Source of the DNA: Pseudevernia furfuracea
Lineage: Eukaryota > Ascomycota > Lecanoromycetes > Lecanorales > Parmeliaceae
Direction of reading: 5' to 3'
Assembly: GCA_022315425.1 (NCBI GenBank)
Contig: JAIUPT010000024.1
Coordinates: forward strand, 124,001 to 188,000
DNA: 64,000 nt
Shown one piece after another: positions 54,382-64,000 of this stretch. The position numbers and the translations under genes were made by a program. The notes under the pieces are model-generated. The model made no database searches, had not been told where the DNA came from, and worked only from the letters and a program-made list of their open reading frames with translations. Numbering within the stretch: position 1 is the stretch's first letter; each line of letters starts with the position of its first letter.

Positions 54382-55718
54382 GCTGGTGGAGAAAGAGTGC
54401 AGAAGGAAGGGTTGACGGTGTAGAGAAGGTGAGGGGGGAGCTTTGGAGAAGGCGCGGAGGATGTCAAGAATATAGCAGCAGTACGCATCAAATCAACAGT
54501 CTCCCCCACTTCCCCACTCTGTTTGATTTGAGAGTTGGGATGCAGTGCAAGGTACTTCATTGAGATGCCGATATCGCTCCGAGTAAGGATTGTCCGCTGT
54601 GTCCGCTCTGTCCGCTCTGTGGAGGGCGAACCTATCATGAACCCACATGGGCAGGATCAGGGAGCCAGATGACCTGCAGGACAGCATTTAAGCATAGATA
54701 AAAGACTGCAGGGTCTGATATTAACTTTTTGATGCTTTGATGCTCTTCTCAACATCGCATGGTGAGAAGGCAAATACGGTGCTTTGAGTAGGATTCTAAC
54801 CCTAAGGTAGAGTATACCCGTAGCTTGCCTCCTAGATAGATATTTATCATATAATTTAGAGTCTTCGGAGCTTTTCACTTTTCGCCAACGTTTGTTTATA
54901 CGTTTGTAACGTTGGAGTCAATATTTCTCATCATCCTGTTACCTTCCATTTCCTGAACATGTGCTGCCCGCGACAGGTGTGGATATGTTGATGACGAAAA
55001 GTATCCTGCACACTGCAAATTGGTGGAGCTGGGAAGACAGGGTTGGTGGGGTCGGAGGGTGCTGGCCAATAGTCGCAGCACGGGTCATTCGTATAGGACT
55101 TCGATATATGAATAGGACAGTCCCCTCCTCCTTCACTATAATAATAAGCCTACAGTTGGCAGGTGCTTTCTGGAGAGGTTCTCAGGCCTTTCCTCATGTA
55201 GAGTAGTGGTGCTTGGCAGAGAGATTCTCTTTACTGCAGCAGGCTTCTTACAGACGGTTGGAAGGCGTGGCCTGAAGGCTTTTAAGCTAGCCTTGATATA
55301 GCTTAGCTTAGATTTTTGGCAGAGGGGTGAAGGCTTCCTAGCATCTACAGCCTCTTCCACCCCACACCAATGCAGTAGGCAGTCACCTTTTCTCCGACTG
55401 AACTGCGCTAAGCCAGCTCGTCCATCCGATAGTCACACATCCGTGTGTGACTATCATATCAGAACCCCGTGACACGCTCCGTGAAAACGTCTCACTTCTG
55501 CATCGACTTACTCCCGTGAGGTGTGGGTTCTATGTCGCCATCCGAAACGCCATCCGAAACATCATACTGCATCTTCCAGGAGCAAAGAACAGCCTCCAGA
55601 GCGCCTGCCTCCTCACACCATACACACTTTTGATAGCCTTTGGCCGAACGGACACCCTCATCTGGGTCTGGACAATACTTGAAGAACCCTACTACTCCAC
55701 GAATACTTTCCCCCAACT
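54382..55718. other. Divergent spacer
   Basis: Separates the divergently transcribed betaine lipid synthase and F-box genes. It contains TGTCCGCTCTGTCCGCTCTG (near 54598-54620) and a short palindrome around TGTGTGACTATC near 55430-55455. No gene-like frame is supported. Confidence 0.5.
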
Positions 55719-56819
55719 ATGCCTTCCCTCCTAGATCTCCCTCCTGAGATCGTACAGCAGATCATCTCCGTCTTGGCAGAGAAGGAACCGCCCTCAGCAA
55801 AGTTCATCTACGAACAGCCTTCAGAATCTCTTCTAAACCCCGGCTGCCGTCCACTCAAACATCTCTCCTGCGTCTGTCAAGTTCTGAGGCGATTTTGCTT
55901 CTCCAGCTTATTCTCGGCCCTCAAGGTGGATATCGAGGTAGTTGCAGGCTTCGTGGAGTTCATCAAAAGTAGCCAGCTGGCTGGCCGGGTCGACAGCCTG
56001 GTCCTATTCAGCACACCCGGATGTCTCGGCGGCAGACTGATTTGGCCCCGGATGGTCCAAGTTGTTGACCGTGTTGATGCACCATCGGTGACCATAATGT
56101 TGCCTCCTTCGGTCTTCTCTGACATTCTACCTTATGGTCTCAATCTCCAAGATGCCTGGGCATTCGATATTGACTACCAAATCGTGCACCTGAAAATGCC
56201 CCGCAGTACAGTCGCGCCCAAGACGCCGGAGAAGGCTGTCAGAGACCGCAATGTTTTCGCGATGCGGCCATGGACCCATTTTACCTGCAACGAAGGGTCC
56301 TCGGTCAAGGCATACAGCACCTACGAATACTATTTCAAGCACAAACCCTCTCCATTTAATGCATCCAACCCCTATCAGTTCTTGCGCGCGATGGAAAACT
56401 CGCTCGACCACATAACCTCACTCGACGTCATCGCAGTCTTCCCTAACACAATATGGTCCCTCTGCAAAGGCATCACCGTCATGCCGAACCTTCGCAGCCT
56501 GCGCACGCAGCTCGCACCAACGCCTACCAATAACGTGCTGGATGATCCGTCGGCGCTGGGCAAGTGTCAAACCAAGGACCTCTGGATGGAATTCGAAAGC
56601 TCCTATGACTGGCTTATCGCATCCTTGGTTGACCGAGGTCACGGACAACCCCATCTTTTTCAACCCATTGAGCATTTCACCATTCTGGATTATGCCAATG
56701 CAGCCCTCCGGAAGACGATCGATGACGTCGTGGGTAATCGTTTGGACGAGTGGGAGCGAGATCCGGGAGGCGGCAGTTGGACCCGGATACGAGAAAATCA
56801 AGAGGCCAGCTTCCAGTGA
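55719..56819 (+). CDS. F-box protein, 366 aa
   Basis: Intronless. The F-box is at residues 1 to about 65: MPSLLDLPPEIVQQIISVLA, a loop, then LKHLSCVCQVLRRFCFSSLF, i.e. LP.E....I...L.......L..VC..... with an inserted loop of about 25 residues. The remainder (residues 70-366) is a helical/strand region with regularly spaced leucines (LDHITSLDVIAVFPNTIWSL, MPNLRSLRTQLAP) consistent with degenerate leucine-rich repeats. The family role is substrate recognition in SCF ubiquitin ligases; the target is unknown. The stop is followed at once by a GAGA run (56817-56843). Start is at the first methionine of the frame, in the context ACTATGCC. Confidence 0.82.
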   Translation: MPSLLDLPPEIVQQIISVLAEKEPPSAKFIYEQPSESLLNPGCRPLKHLSCVCQVLRRFCFSSLFSALKVDIEVVAGFVEFIKSSQLAGRVDSLVLFSTPGCLGGRLIWPRMVQVVDRVDAPSVTIMLPPSVFSDILPYGLNLQDAWAFDIDYQIVHLKMPRSTVAPKTPEKAVRDRNVFAMRPWTHFTCNEGSSVKAYSTYEYYFKHKPSPFNASNPYQFLRAMENSLDHITSLDVIAVFPNTIWSLCKGITVMPNLRSLRTQLAPTPTNNVLDDPSALGKCQTKDLWMEFESSYDWLIASLVDRGHGQPHLFQPIEHFTILDYANAALRKTIDDVVGNRLDEWERDPGGGSWTRIRENQEASFQ

Positions 56820-58627
56820 GAGAGAGAGTGAGAGAGAGAGAAAGACTGGGAGCATAGAGGAGTAAACGTGGGTAGCGTAGATAGTTTAATTAGAGAAGAC
56901 CATGGCTGTTCACTGGCGACACCGTAACTAACTCCCTACCATTAGCTACGCTAGCGACATGTTCATGACCAGCTAGATGTCTATCGCTTCTACGTTTTCT
57001 ACACTGCCGTGACTGCATATCGGGCTATTATTATCCGGAATTTTGCCCTTCATTCAACAGCAACCCGTAAGGACTTGTAGGGAGGGACAATGGTAGTCAT
57101 CGCGCGACAGTAGCGGCAGTGCTGTCGCGTACCTTTGAAAGAGAAGAGAAGAGAAATGTCGAGTCCTCTGCCAGCAGCAGCAACCAGACGTACTAGTTAG
57201 TACAGACTCAGGTCCCCCCCCTCCCACCCCAAGCGTTCGACAGGCGGCTTCCATCTGTGCATCCACCTCTCAGTCAAACGATGCTTGTTAGAGGTATAAG
57301 AAACAGGAAGATCGGATGATAGATAGTGACGGGACTAGGATCGAGATGGTTGGTGCTTGGCTTGGCGAAGACGCGACAGATTGCCTAGGTAGCTTGCTGC
57401 TGCAACGCAACAGTTGAACCATACCGTGTAAAAGTCTTTGGGGGGGGGGGGGGGGTAAGCCCGAGCGAGCGGCTTTCCGGTCAAGGTTTTCATGCCCGAC
57501 AGTATGTATGTGTATGAGTACCTTTCCGCCTTGGTGGCTGGAGAGTGGTGAGATCCTTGGCTATGGAGCAGGGAGAAGCCTCATCAAAAAAACGGGTCAG
57601 TGGAGCCGTGATGGCTTGAATTGCGTGAAGTGGGCCATAGAGGCTGCTGGTGTGCTGGGGTTTCAATGGCAAACCGGATGTCTTTTTCTCGCGCCGAGCC
57701 AAGACGCGTTGGGCGTGCTCCTCCTCCTCCTCCTCCTCCTCCTCCTCAAGTTAGCTTCCGCCCAAGCGGGCATTGGTCTCGCCACCCCACACGCCCGGTT
57801 ATCGAGCAAACCCATCGGCTTTCGATGATGCCCCCGTTGTTAGGTCGGAGCGAGCGCTGTAGCCCCCCTTCAGCACCGTGTCCACGGGCTGTTCCGGCCT
57901 TTTCCATATCTCGTTCTCGCCCGTAGGGGCTCCCCCGGCTTCTCAGTTGCCAACTTCTCCTTCCGTAACCAGCCGCCCTCTGTCATCCCATCGCCTTTTT
58001 TCCCCTGCGGCTATCGTGTGCGTGTACACAGACCCCCTTTGGCCCAGTGTTTTTGCTTCCGTCGCTCGCTCTTTGCGATTGACCCATACTGCGGGGAGCC
58101 GTCTTCTTCGCTGGAGTGGGATGGACGAGAAAGAATATCACATGCAAGCCATAGACGCAGCTTCCCATCGTCGCAGCAATGAATGGGCCTTTGGACACCT
58201 TTCGAGTAAGGGGCTCGTGGCCTGGAGACTGACTCTGCTTGCTGTTTGTGCTGGTTCTGCGTGCGGTTGAGGCGAGCGGACCTCTCGTGGTGATGAACGT
58301 CGTGGGGCGCTGTCACGGGCGCGACTCTATGTAATACGTAATGAGCTCCGCGTTGGTAGGTAAACGACTTTTGGGGCTGGCGGGCATGCTGATGGATTAA
58401 GAAGTTTGCAAAGGGTCTCATCTCTACTTCGTCTTGTAGGGCTGCGCTAGTAGGATACCTTGGCTGATACGGAGTACTCACTCACCATTACCACTGATGA
58501 TCATTGCTCTCTGACGCTACAGCCGACATGCGCTTTTTTTCTAATGACAAGCCCTCCTCACCGCCTCCCTTGTATTAGCAAGCTTTAGAGTCCACAGAAC
58601 TTACCGAAGGAGAAGGTGCGCGCTTCC
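56820..58627. other. Gene-free region with G and CTC runs
   Basis: Contains a GAGA run right after the F-box gene, poly-C at 57222-57230, a poly-G run at 57439-57455 and (CTC)n at 57718-57748. Overlapping frames of both strands at 57500-58480 have no family motif. Confidence 0.5.
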
Positions 58628-59107
58628 ATGTGGAACGACCAAAGCCCGAGTTTTCAACCAATCTCGATAGCTCATTTCAGAGTACTGGGTTTTACTCACG
58701 AGTCAGGATTTCATGATCTTCCAACTGAGATTGTCCTGGAGCTGTGGCACCGGGGCCTCCTACCGGATGACATCGCAAGCTTTGCTCTGGTCTTAAAGCG
58801 CATCTTCGCCTTAGCCCAAGCCATCTCTGAAGGAGCACCACCATTTGAAATCGAAATACTCCGTCCTTGAATCGGACCGAAGCCACGACGGTAGTATGTT
58901 GGCGTGTCTTGTGAAAGACATTCTCCTCAATCATCACATCGCTTGTTACATCAAAGAACTCCGTGTCTGTGGCTGGTGCACTTGCTGGGAAGATCCAACT
59001 CTTTCCAAGGAGATGCACATAAGAAGATACAATCAGCTAGTGCTAAATCTATACATTGAAATCCGTGCGTGTTGTGATACCAGATTCTCAAGCGCTCAAG
59101 GATCTTA
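58628..59107 (+). pseudogene. F-box gene with a frameshift
   Basis: From ATG 58628 the frame reaches an F-box at about 58710-58830 (GFHDLPTEIVLELWHRGLLP, then FALVLKRIFALAQAI) and ends at 58870 in unrelated sequence. A second plus frame takes over without a gap at about 58832: LKEHHHLKSKYSVLES and then GSMLACLVKDILLNHHIACY, IKELRVCGWCTCWED, which is the usual continuation of this F-box protein type. The switch needs a one-base (or two-base) indel near 58830; no GT..AG pair sits there. Downstream exons were not found with confidence before 60.1 kb. Inactivation or a sequencing error are both possible. Confidence 0.6.
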
Positions 59108-60118
59108 AAAAACAAGCGCCAACATCAATTGCAGGGTAGACGTATTTTTCAACAAGGATTTCAGTGCTCATCAAAATGTTTCTTAGTCCTAGATCGTCTA
59201 ATTCTTTACCTAAGCCCATATTGCTGAGCCCCTTGTGCAACTGGATCTCCCACCTTTCACTTTCCCGCACCAACAGTCGTTTCAGGTGCTCAAGATCCCT
59301 ATTGCAGCACAGACAAACACCATGCTCGTACTCTCTAAGTTCACCCGCGCATAGAGCACCGAATTTTGATTTCTGAAGATAGTCGGAGCTCTAGCGTCAC
59401 TCTACGCACTATCGAGTTCGTAAGCCCACTGCCTCGAGAACGCAGGGGCATCGTACATGCCCAAAAGGCACTTGACACCCCTCAACTGGTTCTTCACGCC
59501 AGTGATTCGGATTCAATCTCCTCGTCAGCGATGGGCGCACTCCCGAATGTCTTACCAATGCTTATAACGGTTGTACGATCACGGATCTGTCCCCGGACAT
59601 ATGGATTATACAGGAGCAATGAGACTATTGTCATCAAGATGCGCGCTCGTAGAAGAAAAGGACTATTCTGCGGCTGAGGACTATGGTGAGGAATAAAGCT
59701 GCGTTATGAACTTTTTATAGCCAATGTCAACGGCTCCCCAGAGATACTTACTGCAAGACGGTGACTTCAAGGAATTGGGCGGGGCGGTTGGGCGTCAAGG
59801 GGTTGGCACAGGTTTCTCTGCGCGATACCCGTTGAAGGGTCATTTTTACATTTATTGCGCTTTTAGAAAGGGCTTCGATGAACTTCTCTTGGACAATGGG
59901 AGGCACATTGATAATAAGCATCGGCGATATGAGGACGTCATCATGGAAGAATCTATGTGACTCTTATGACTGCGACTTGGGTTTTATACTACCTCCAACG
60001 GAACATCTGTCCTCTCTGAGGAGTACGTCAGAGTATCATGGACGTTTGCCTGAACCGTGTCTCCTGAGCCCAACAGCAGCTGCCTGTCAACCTGACCTCC
60101 ATCAAGCCCATCCGCACC
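59108..60118. other. Unassigned region
   Basis: May contain the 3' exons of the F-box gene above, but the frames at 59164-59376 and 59366-59677 could not be tied to it. A minus-strand frame, 59273-59088, has good helical character (WEIQLHKGLSNMGLGKEL) yet no context. I leave it unannotated. Confidence 0.35.
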
Positions 60119-60574
60119 CTAAGCGCTGGCGCCATTTCCATCTCCGCACGTGCAGCGGCGATCCCCCAGCAGCGATTCCACCAGCGCCGCCGTCTTCTTA
60201 TGAATCTCGTCCAACGCCTTCTCCTGCTGCTGAAAGTCCTTCAAGGCTTTCTCCACCTCGAAGTGTCCGAGGGCCGTGACTTTGGGAAGATTGCCCCCCG
60301 AGAGATACCCGTCAGGAGCTGTCGATCGAACGACTTCAACGTCCAGCTCTTTACTGCCGTATGTTTCCTTCATGTCGTGAAGCTTCTTCTGTACGTCGGC
60401 GAAATGGTTGTGAAAGTTGACATGTTCGGCGCCCATATGTTCCATCTCCCACATCATAACTCTGAACGCGGAGATGGCTTTGCTCTTCGCGGAGTTGTAC
60501 TCCTGGCTTGCTTGGGGGTAACGGCTTGCTTGGGGGTAATTGCTTTGTTGGTGGTAACGCTTAGCTTCGCTCAT
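60119..60574 (-). CDS. Hypothetical protein, 151 aa
   Basis: Intronless frame from ATG 60574 to TAG 60119. The frame is open upstream to 60790 (223 aa in all), so a longer product is possible; I prefer MSEAKRYHQQSN because the preceding 72 residues are basic and low in coding character. The N-terminus has a short repeat (YPQASRYPQASQ), followed by a helical region (SAKSKAISAFRVMMWEMEHM, then VNFHNHFADVQKKLHDMKE) and a second long helix (VEKALKDFQQQEKALDEIHK). The C-terminus has a CTCG. Possible coiled coils; no family recognised. Confidence 0.5.
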   Translation of the reverse strand: MSEAKRYHQQSNYPQASRYPQASQEYNSAKSKAISAFRVMMWEMEHMGAEHVNFHNHFADVQKKLHDMKETYGSKELDVEVVRSTAPDGYLSGGNLPKVTALGHFEVEKALKDFQQQEKALDEIHKKTAALVESLLGDRRCTCGDGNGASA

Positions 60575-63385
60575 GGCTATTGATCGTAGAAATCGTGGGA
60601 GAAGGGTACTTTTGATCGTTAGAGGTAGCAGATCAGGAAGGGCCTGATGTTTCACTGCCACTACATGGGTTAGTTCCTGCAACTCTAAATTTGGCTTTGG
60701 TTTCGTATTCACCTTCTTGCGAGACGGTTTGAGGCGATGCTTCCTGAGCACAGTGTAAGGCTCCGATTTGCCTTCTTGGTCTGGTGGCACAATTGCGTAT
60801 AAAACTCCCGGAACGAGCTTTCAAATTAGCTTTTTAAGTTGTGCAATGCCTTGGAAGAGCGGTCAAATCTGAAACATGGCCCATGAGCGAACAAAGCAGG
60901 CAAACATACAATCTGGCTACTTTTGCGGCAACCGACATGATTTCTAGTCAGGTCAAGAATGGAAAGCAACAAGTTTAACTGCATAAAAGACCAATTCTGT
61001 GATGCATGAGTCGCCCGTTGAGCAATTCATGTGTGCCCATTCTGTACCGTATTACCTTGCTACAAATGTTTCTTTCTTCGAATACTTTTCTTGGTAGCTT
61101 TCCAAACACTGTTTGTGTCCGCCCTCAATGAACAAGCACGGCCTAAAGCAGATTGAGAGTAGGCGTGCGGGCTCTCGCATCCTCATCTGCAATGCTTATG
61201 ATATTTGATTGTAAGAAGAATAAAGACGAAGATATCGCGGTCTGGCACCTGGTCACCTCATCAAGGTATGCATCATAAGCCCGCACGGATGAGCGCCATA
61301 GTACTAATCTGGGTTCAAAGCGGGTTTGGCATACTGATATCTGCCTGGAATTAAAAGGTGCTTCATGCGGGGCGTAAGGCAAGAGGAAGGTTGGCTTCGT
61401 CTACGCAGTACTTCTACTCGATCAGCAGATGTGCAAGGGCATAATTCATGCATAATTCATGCATAAACCCCATTTTCCGCTTCGGCGCCAAGCACCCTTC
61501 CTCGACCTCAGCTCACAATCACCAGAGTGGCCACCATTCATCGCAAGATTGCCTGCGGTCAAGCACGGACGTCATACTACGCACTGTGGTGTGTATCAGA
61601 TAGATCTGCTGGCCTTACGCTAAGAATGGCTGCCTCTGAAGCAAGCTCTTCGGACGGTGCTCGTACGACATATAAATCCCAGACTGATGCAACGCCTTCA
61701 GAATACGATGCCTTCTAGGTAGGAGAGTGTCATGATCACCTCCAGAGATTCTCTTCTGTCTATGATCAAACCATGAGACATTCAAGTCTCAAGGCTATCA
61801 TTGACGCTGGACTTTTCCGGCGTGGCATGAGGCCAGGCTGAGCACAACCTAGCAAGCCCGACAGCTGAAGACTTGACACTCCCAATTCACGTTGTTGAAA
61901 GGCTTCAGCTAGCTGCTTAATCTCGACTGCATTGGTTGCCCCTCACCCTGATGACAAGCCAACTCATTGGTAAAGGATCCTCCCACTTGTCGTCTCCTAT
62001 TTGTCGTCGCGATAAATTGGAATGTAACTGACAATATCAGCTCCTGTGTATCACCCTCGCACCCCCTCCTCAAACGCTATACCTTGATCAAACGCTATAC
62101 CTTGATTGGCTTTCGTTGTGAGTCCTTCGGGTACGAACGGCGCAATCCAGTCTTCCTCGGCTGTCTCTGGCCACATGCCGCACTCTTCTGTGCTTTCAAA
62201 TACTACAAGCAGAATTCAGACAGAAAGAGCTGGACGAAACATGCTGATCGCCTTCATTCCAAATGGACACGTCCGGCCATCCGGCTGCACGCCTCTGGCA
62301 TCCTCTCGATTACCCTACAGTCAACTCTACATGAATCTCATTGACAAAAGACCGTTACTTTTCGTACAAGCTCGACACATTTGACACCACGGGTCTCACA
62401 GACCTCAAGACACCCCCTTCGGCCGTGGAAAGAAGTTAGATACGACGTACAACGTGCGTATGAGATTCAGCAATGTGGCACTCAACAGACGGGGCACCAA
62501 CCCCGAGCTACGAATTCCCAATTAGGACTACGCCCCAGAGACAACATGACCTGTGTTCGAGGCCATCACCGCAAATAGGTGCAAGAGCATATGTGAAGGA
62601 ACCCAGGGGGTCATTTTGCTAGCTAGGCATTTCCGGATTCCTAATACCCTACGTCGTTCAACCTAAGCGAATGGAATGACTGCGGCAGGAAAGACGGCTA
62701 ATGGCAGCAAGTTCCCTTTTTTCAGCTCGAAGATGTAGGTCATTCGGCGTCGAAGCGTGGGCCACTCTTGAGTGTGGTGGTTCTGGTCGTACTGGTGACT
62801 GTGCTCGCGAATCTGCTCTAGTTTCTTAGTCAGCCAACGTGAAGGTGGGAGACCAGTAGATTAGTTCGGAAGACAAGGAGCTGCAGGCGCGTCGTATGTA
62901 TCTGGACGACGATAAAGTCTAGTCAGCTCAACGTACGCGGAGAGGGAACGAAGTGCAAAGCCTACATCGCTTTATTCCATGATGCATCATTCTGTCGCTG
63001 TGGAATGAGTGGCAAGGGCACAGTAGCCGTCGTCAGGGCCATACATGCATACGTCCCATACAAATCTTGACTGGATGGCTGAGCTCTACGATTAGTATCA
63101 AAGTTCAAGTTCTGTGACTTCAAGCAAAACTTACCTAATTCTTTGAGCGAAGTAGAGTCATAGTCTTTGACCAATCGCTATCACTGCGTGATATTTCCCT
63201 GGCCGAAAAGCGGGGCACCTGCATGATGACTACCTCTCCAAGCCACAAGGCTACCACAACGACCAAGATGACGTGCAATCTATGGTCCTCATCCCAACGA
63301 GTTACCTTATCGATCGCTACGACGTGGAACAGTGGAACATCGCTGCTCACTGCGTGTCTAGGCCGTTTTCTATTGACAATTGAAC
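60575..63385. other. Long intergenic, degraded-looking
   Basis: About 2.8 kb. CATAATTCATG is duplicated at 61440-61463; an 18-bp sequence (CAAACGCTATACCTTGAT) is tandemly duplicated at 62071-62106. Coding-like scraps such as VYDQTMRHSSLKAIIDAGLF near 61755-61815 occur out of any complete frame. The 3' part is the promoter of the gene at 63386. Confidence 0.4.
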
Positions 63386-64000
63386 ATGAGTTTTGGTCTT
63401 TCAGCCGGCGACTTCCTCGCCGTGGGTCAGCTCTGCTGGAAAGTCTACAAAAAGTGCAAAGACTCGCCCGGGAATTACACGGAGCTTTCCAGTGAAGTCG
63501 GCGCTTTGCACAATGTCATAAAGGAGACAGAAGAGCTGTTATCCCAACAGAGTCTGACCCCAGAGCAGAAAGTCAAGGTGGCCACAAGTCGACAAGGCTG
63601 TGAAGGCGTGCTGAAGGATCTGGACAAACTTCTAGTGAACTATGAGAGCCTGGGGACGCAATCCCGGAGGACATTTGATAGAATGGGTTTCGGGATGCAG
63701 GACATGAGTGCTATACGATTGAGATTGATTTCAAATGTGACGATGCTTGATGCTTTCAACAATACGTTCGTCCAACCCGCTCCACCGCTGTCCATATCAA
63801 TTTTAAAAACTTTCGCAGATCCTCACATGCAAGGCTCGAAAACAAACTGAACCTACTGATCGCCGAAGTCCGTGCTGGGAAACGCGAAGGCTCTGTGATT
63901 TCGACTCAAACGTTCGATACCACTGCTCGGAACGACAATGAAACATGGGAAGCTCTTCGTAGAGAACTGGAAGATGTCGGTATATCTCCAGGTGTCATTA
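63386..64000 (+). CDS. Fungal STAND-type N-terminal domain protein, partial (3' end beyond window)
   Basis: Starts at ATG 63386 (MSFGLSAGDFLAVGQLCWK). Exon 1 runs to 63765 and exon 2 from 63819 to the edge, with a 53-nt intron (GTTCGT...TCGCAG) that joins FNNT to SSHARLENKLNLLIAEV in frame; reading through would end at 63850. The first 130 residues are helical: YKKCKDSPGNYTELSSEVGA, LHNVIKETEELLSQQ, CEGVLKDLDKLLVNYESLGT. This matches N-terminal domains found at the front of fungal STAND/NLR-like and related proteins; the continuation WEALRRELEDVGISPGVI is shared by many short relatives without NACHT. Role in non-self recognition is a family-level suggestion only. The window does not show which effector or NTPase part follows. 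Confidence 0.72.

Overview
The window looks like genomic DNA of a filamentous ascomycete (Pezizomycotina). The support is short spliceosomal introns (about 49-147 nt, GTAAGT/GTATGT-type donors, several micro-exons), characteristic gene families (betaine lipid synthase, F-box proteins, STAND/NACHT-ankyrin proteins, SAT4/Pth11-like membrane protein, TLC-like membrane protein, DUF6914-like protein), and repeats whose copies differ almost only by transitions, as expected after repeat-induced point mutation (RIP). I cannot name the class or species from the sequence alone. I see no tRNA, rRNA, CRISPR array or viral gene.

Left part, 1-20 kb: a beta-lactamase-fold hydrolase with an in-frame stop, cut by the window edge (minus); remains of a rhodopsin-like membrane protein gene (minus); a small secreted protein (3936-4599); an AhpD-like protein (5112-6189); a DUF6914-like protein (6718-7443); an intronless D-amino-acid oxidase with a peroxisomal C-terminus (minus, 7606-8973); a broken or unresolved J-domain-like gene near 12.1-12.6 kb; an acidic repeat protein of unknown function (13875-15486); an F-box protein (16180-16836); an interrupted hypothetical gene (minus, 17078-17680); and a 205-aa hypothetical protein (18680-19416).

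Middle, 20-33.7 kb: essentially gene-free. 20-24 kb holds microsatellites, a 127-bp tandem duplication and a GAGAGA-bearing minisatellite. 24-29 kb is an AT-rich, repeat-decayed block with a 64-bp dimeric satellite, an LTR-like unit containing a SINE-like insertion, a RIP-type tandem duplication and a large inverted-repeat element. A second, less decayed SINE-like copy lies at 32.7-32.9 kb in a strongly strand-skewed region.

Right part, 33.7-64 kb: a TLC-like membrane protein (minus, 33778-35047); a predicted transporter-glycosyltransferase fusion (minus, 39108-42204); a decayed NACHT-ankyrin (NLR-like) pseudogene (minus, 43206-45502); a secreted four-domain protein with Lys-Arg sites exactly at the domain junctions (46877-48985); a small secreted four-cysteine protein (minus, 49355-49928); betaine lipid synthase (minus, 51366-54381); an F-box protein (55719-56819) and a frameshifted F-box gene (58628-59107); a 151-aa hypothetical protein (minus, 60119-60574); and the 5' end of another STAND-type N-terminal-domain gene running off the right edge (63386-64000).

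The genes do not form one pathway. The most unusual item is the 46.9-49.0 kb gene, which reads like a secreted polyprotein: four diverged copies of one domain of about 160-190 aa, each of the first three ending in a Kex2-type KR. The second is the membrane-transporter/glycosyltransferase fusion. The window also carries an unusually high load of genes with one or a few inactivating lesions.
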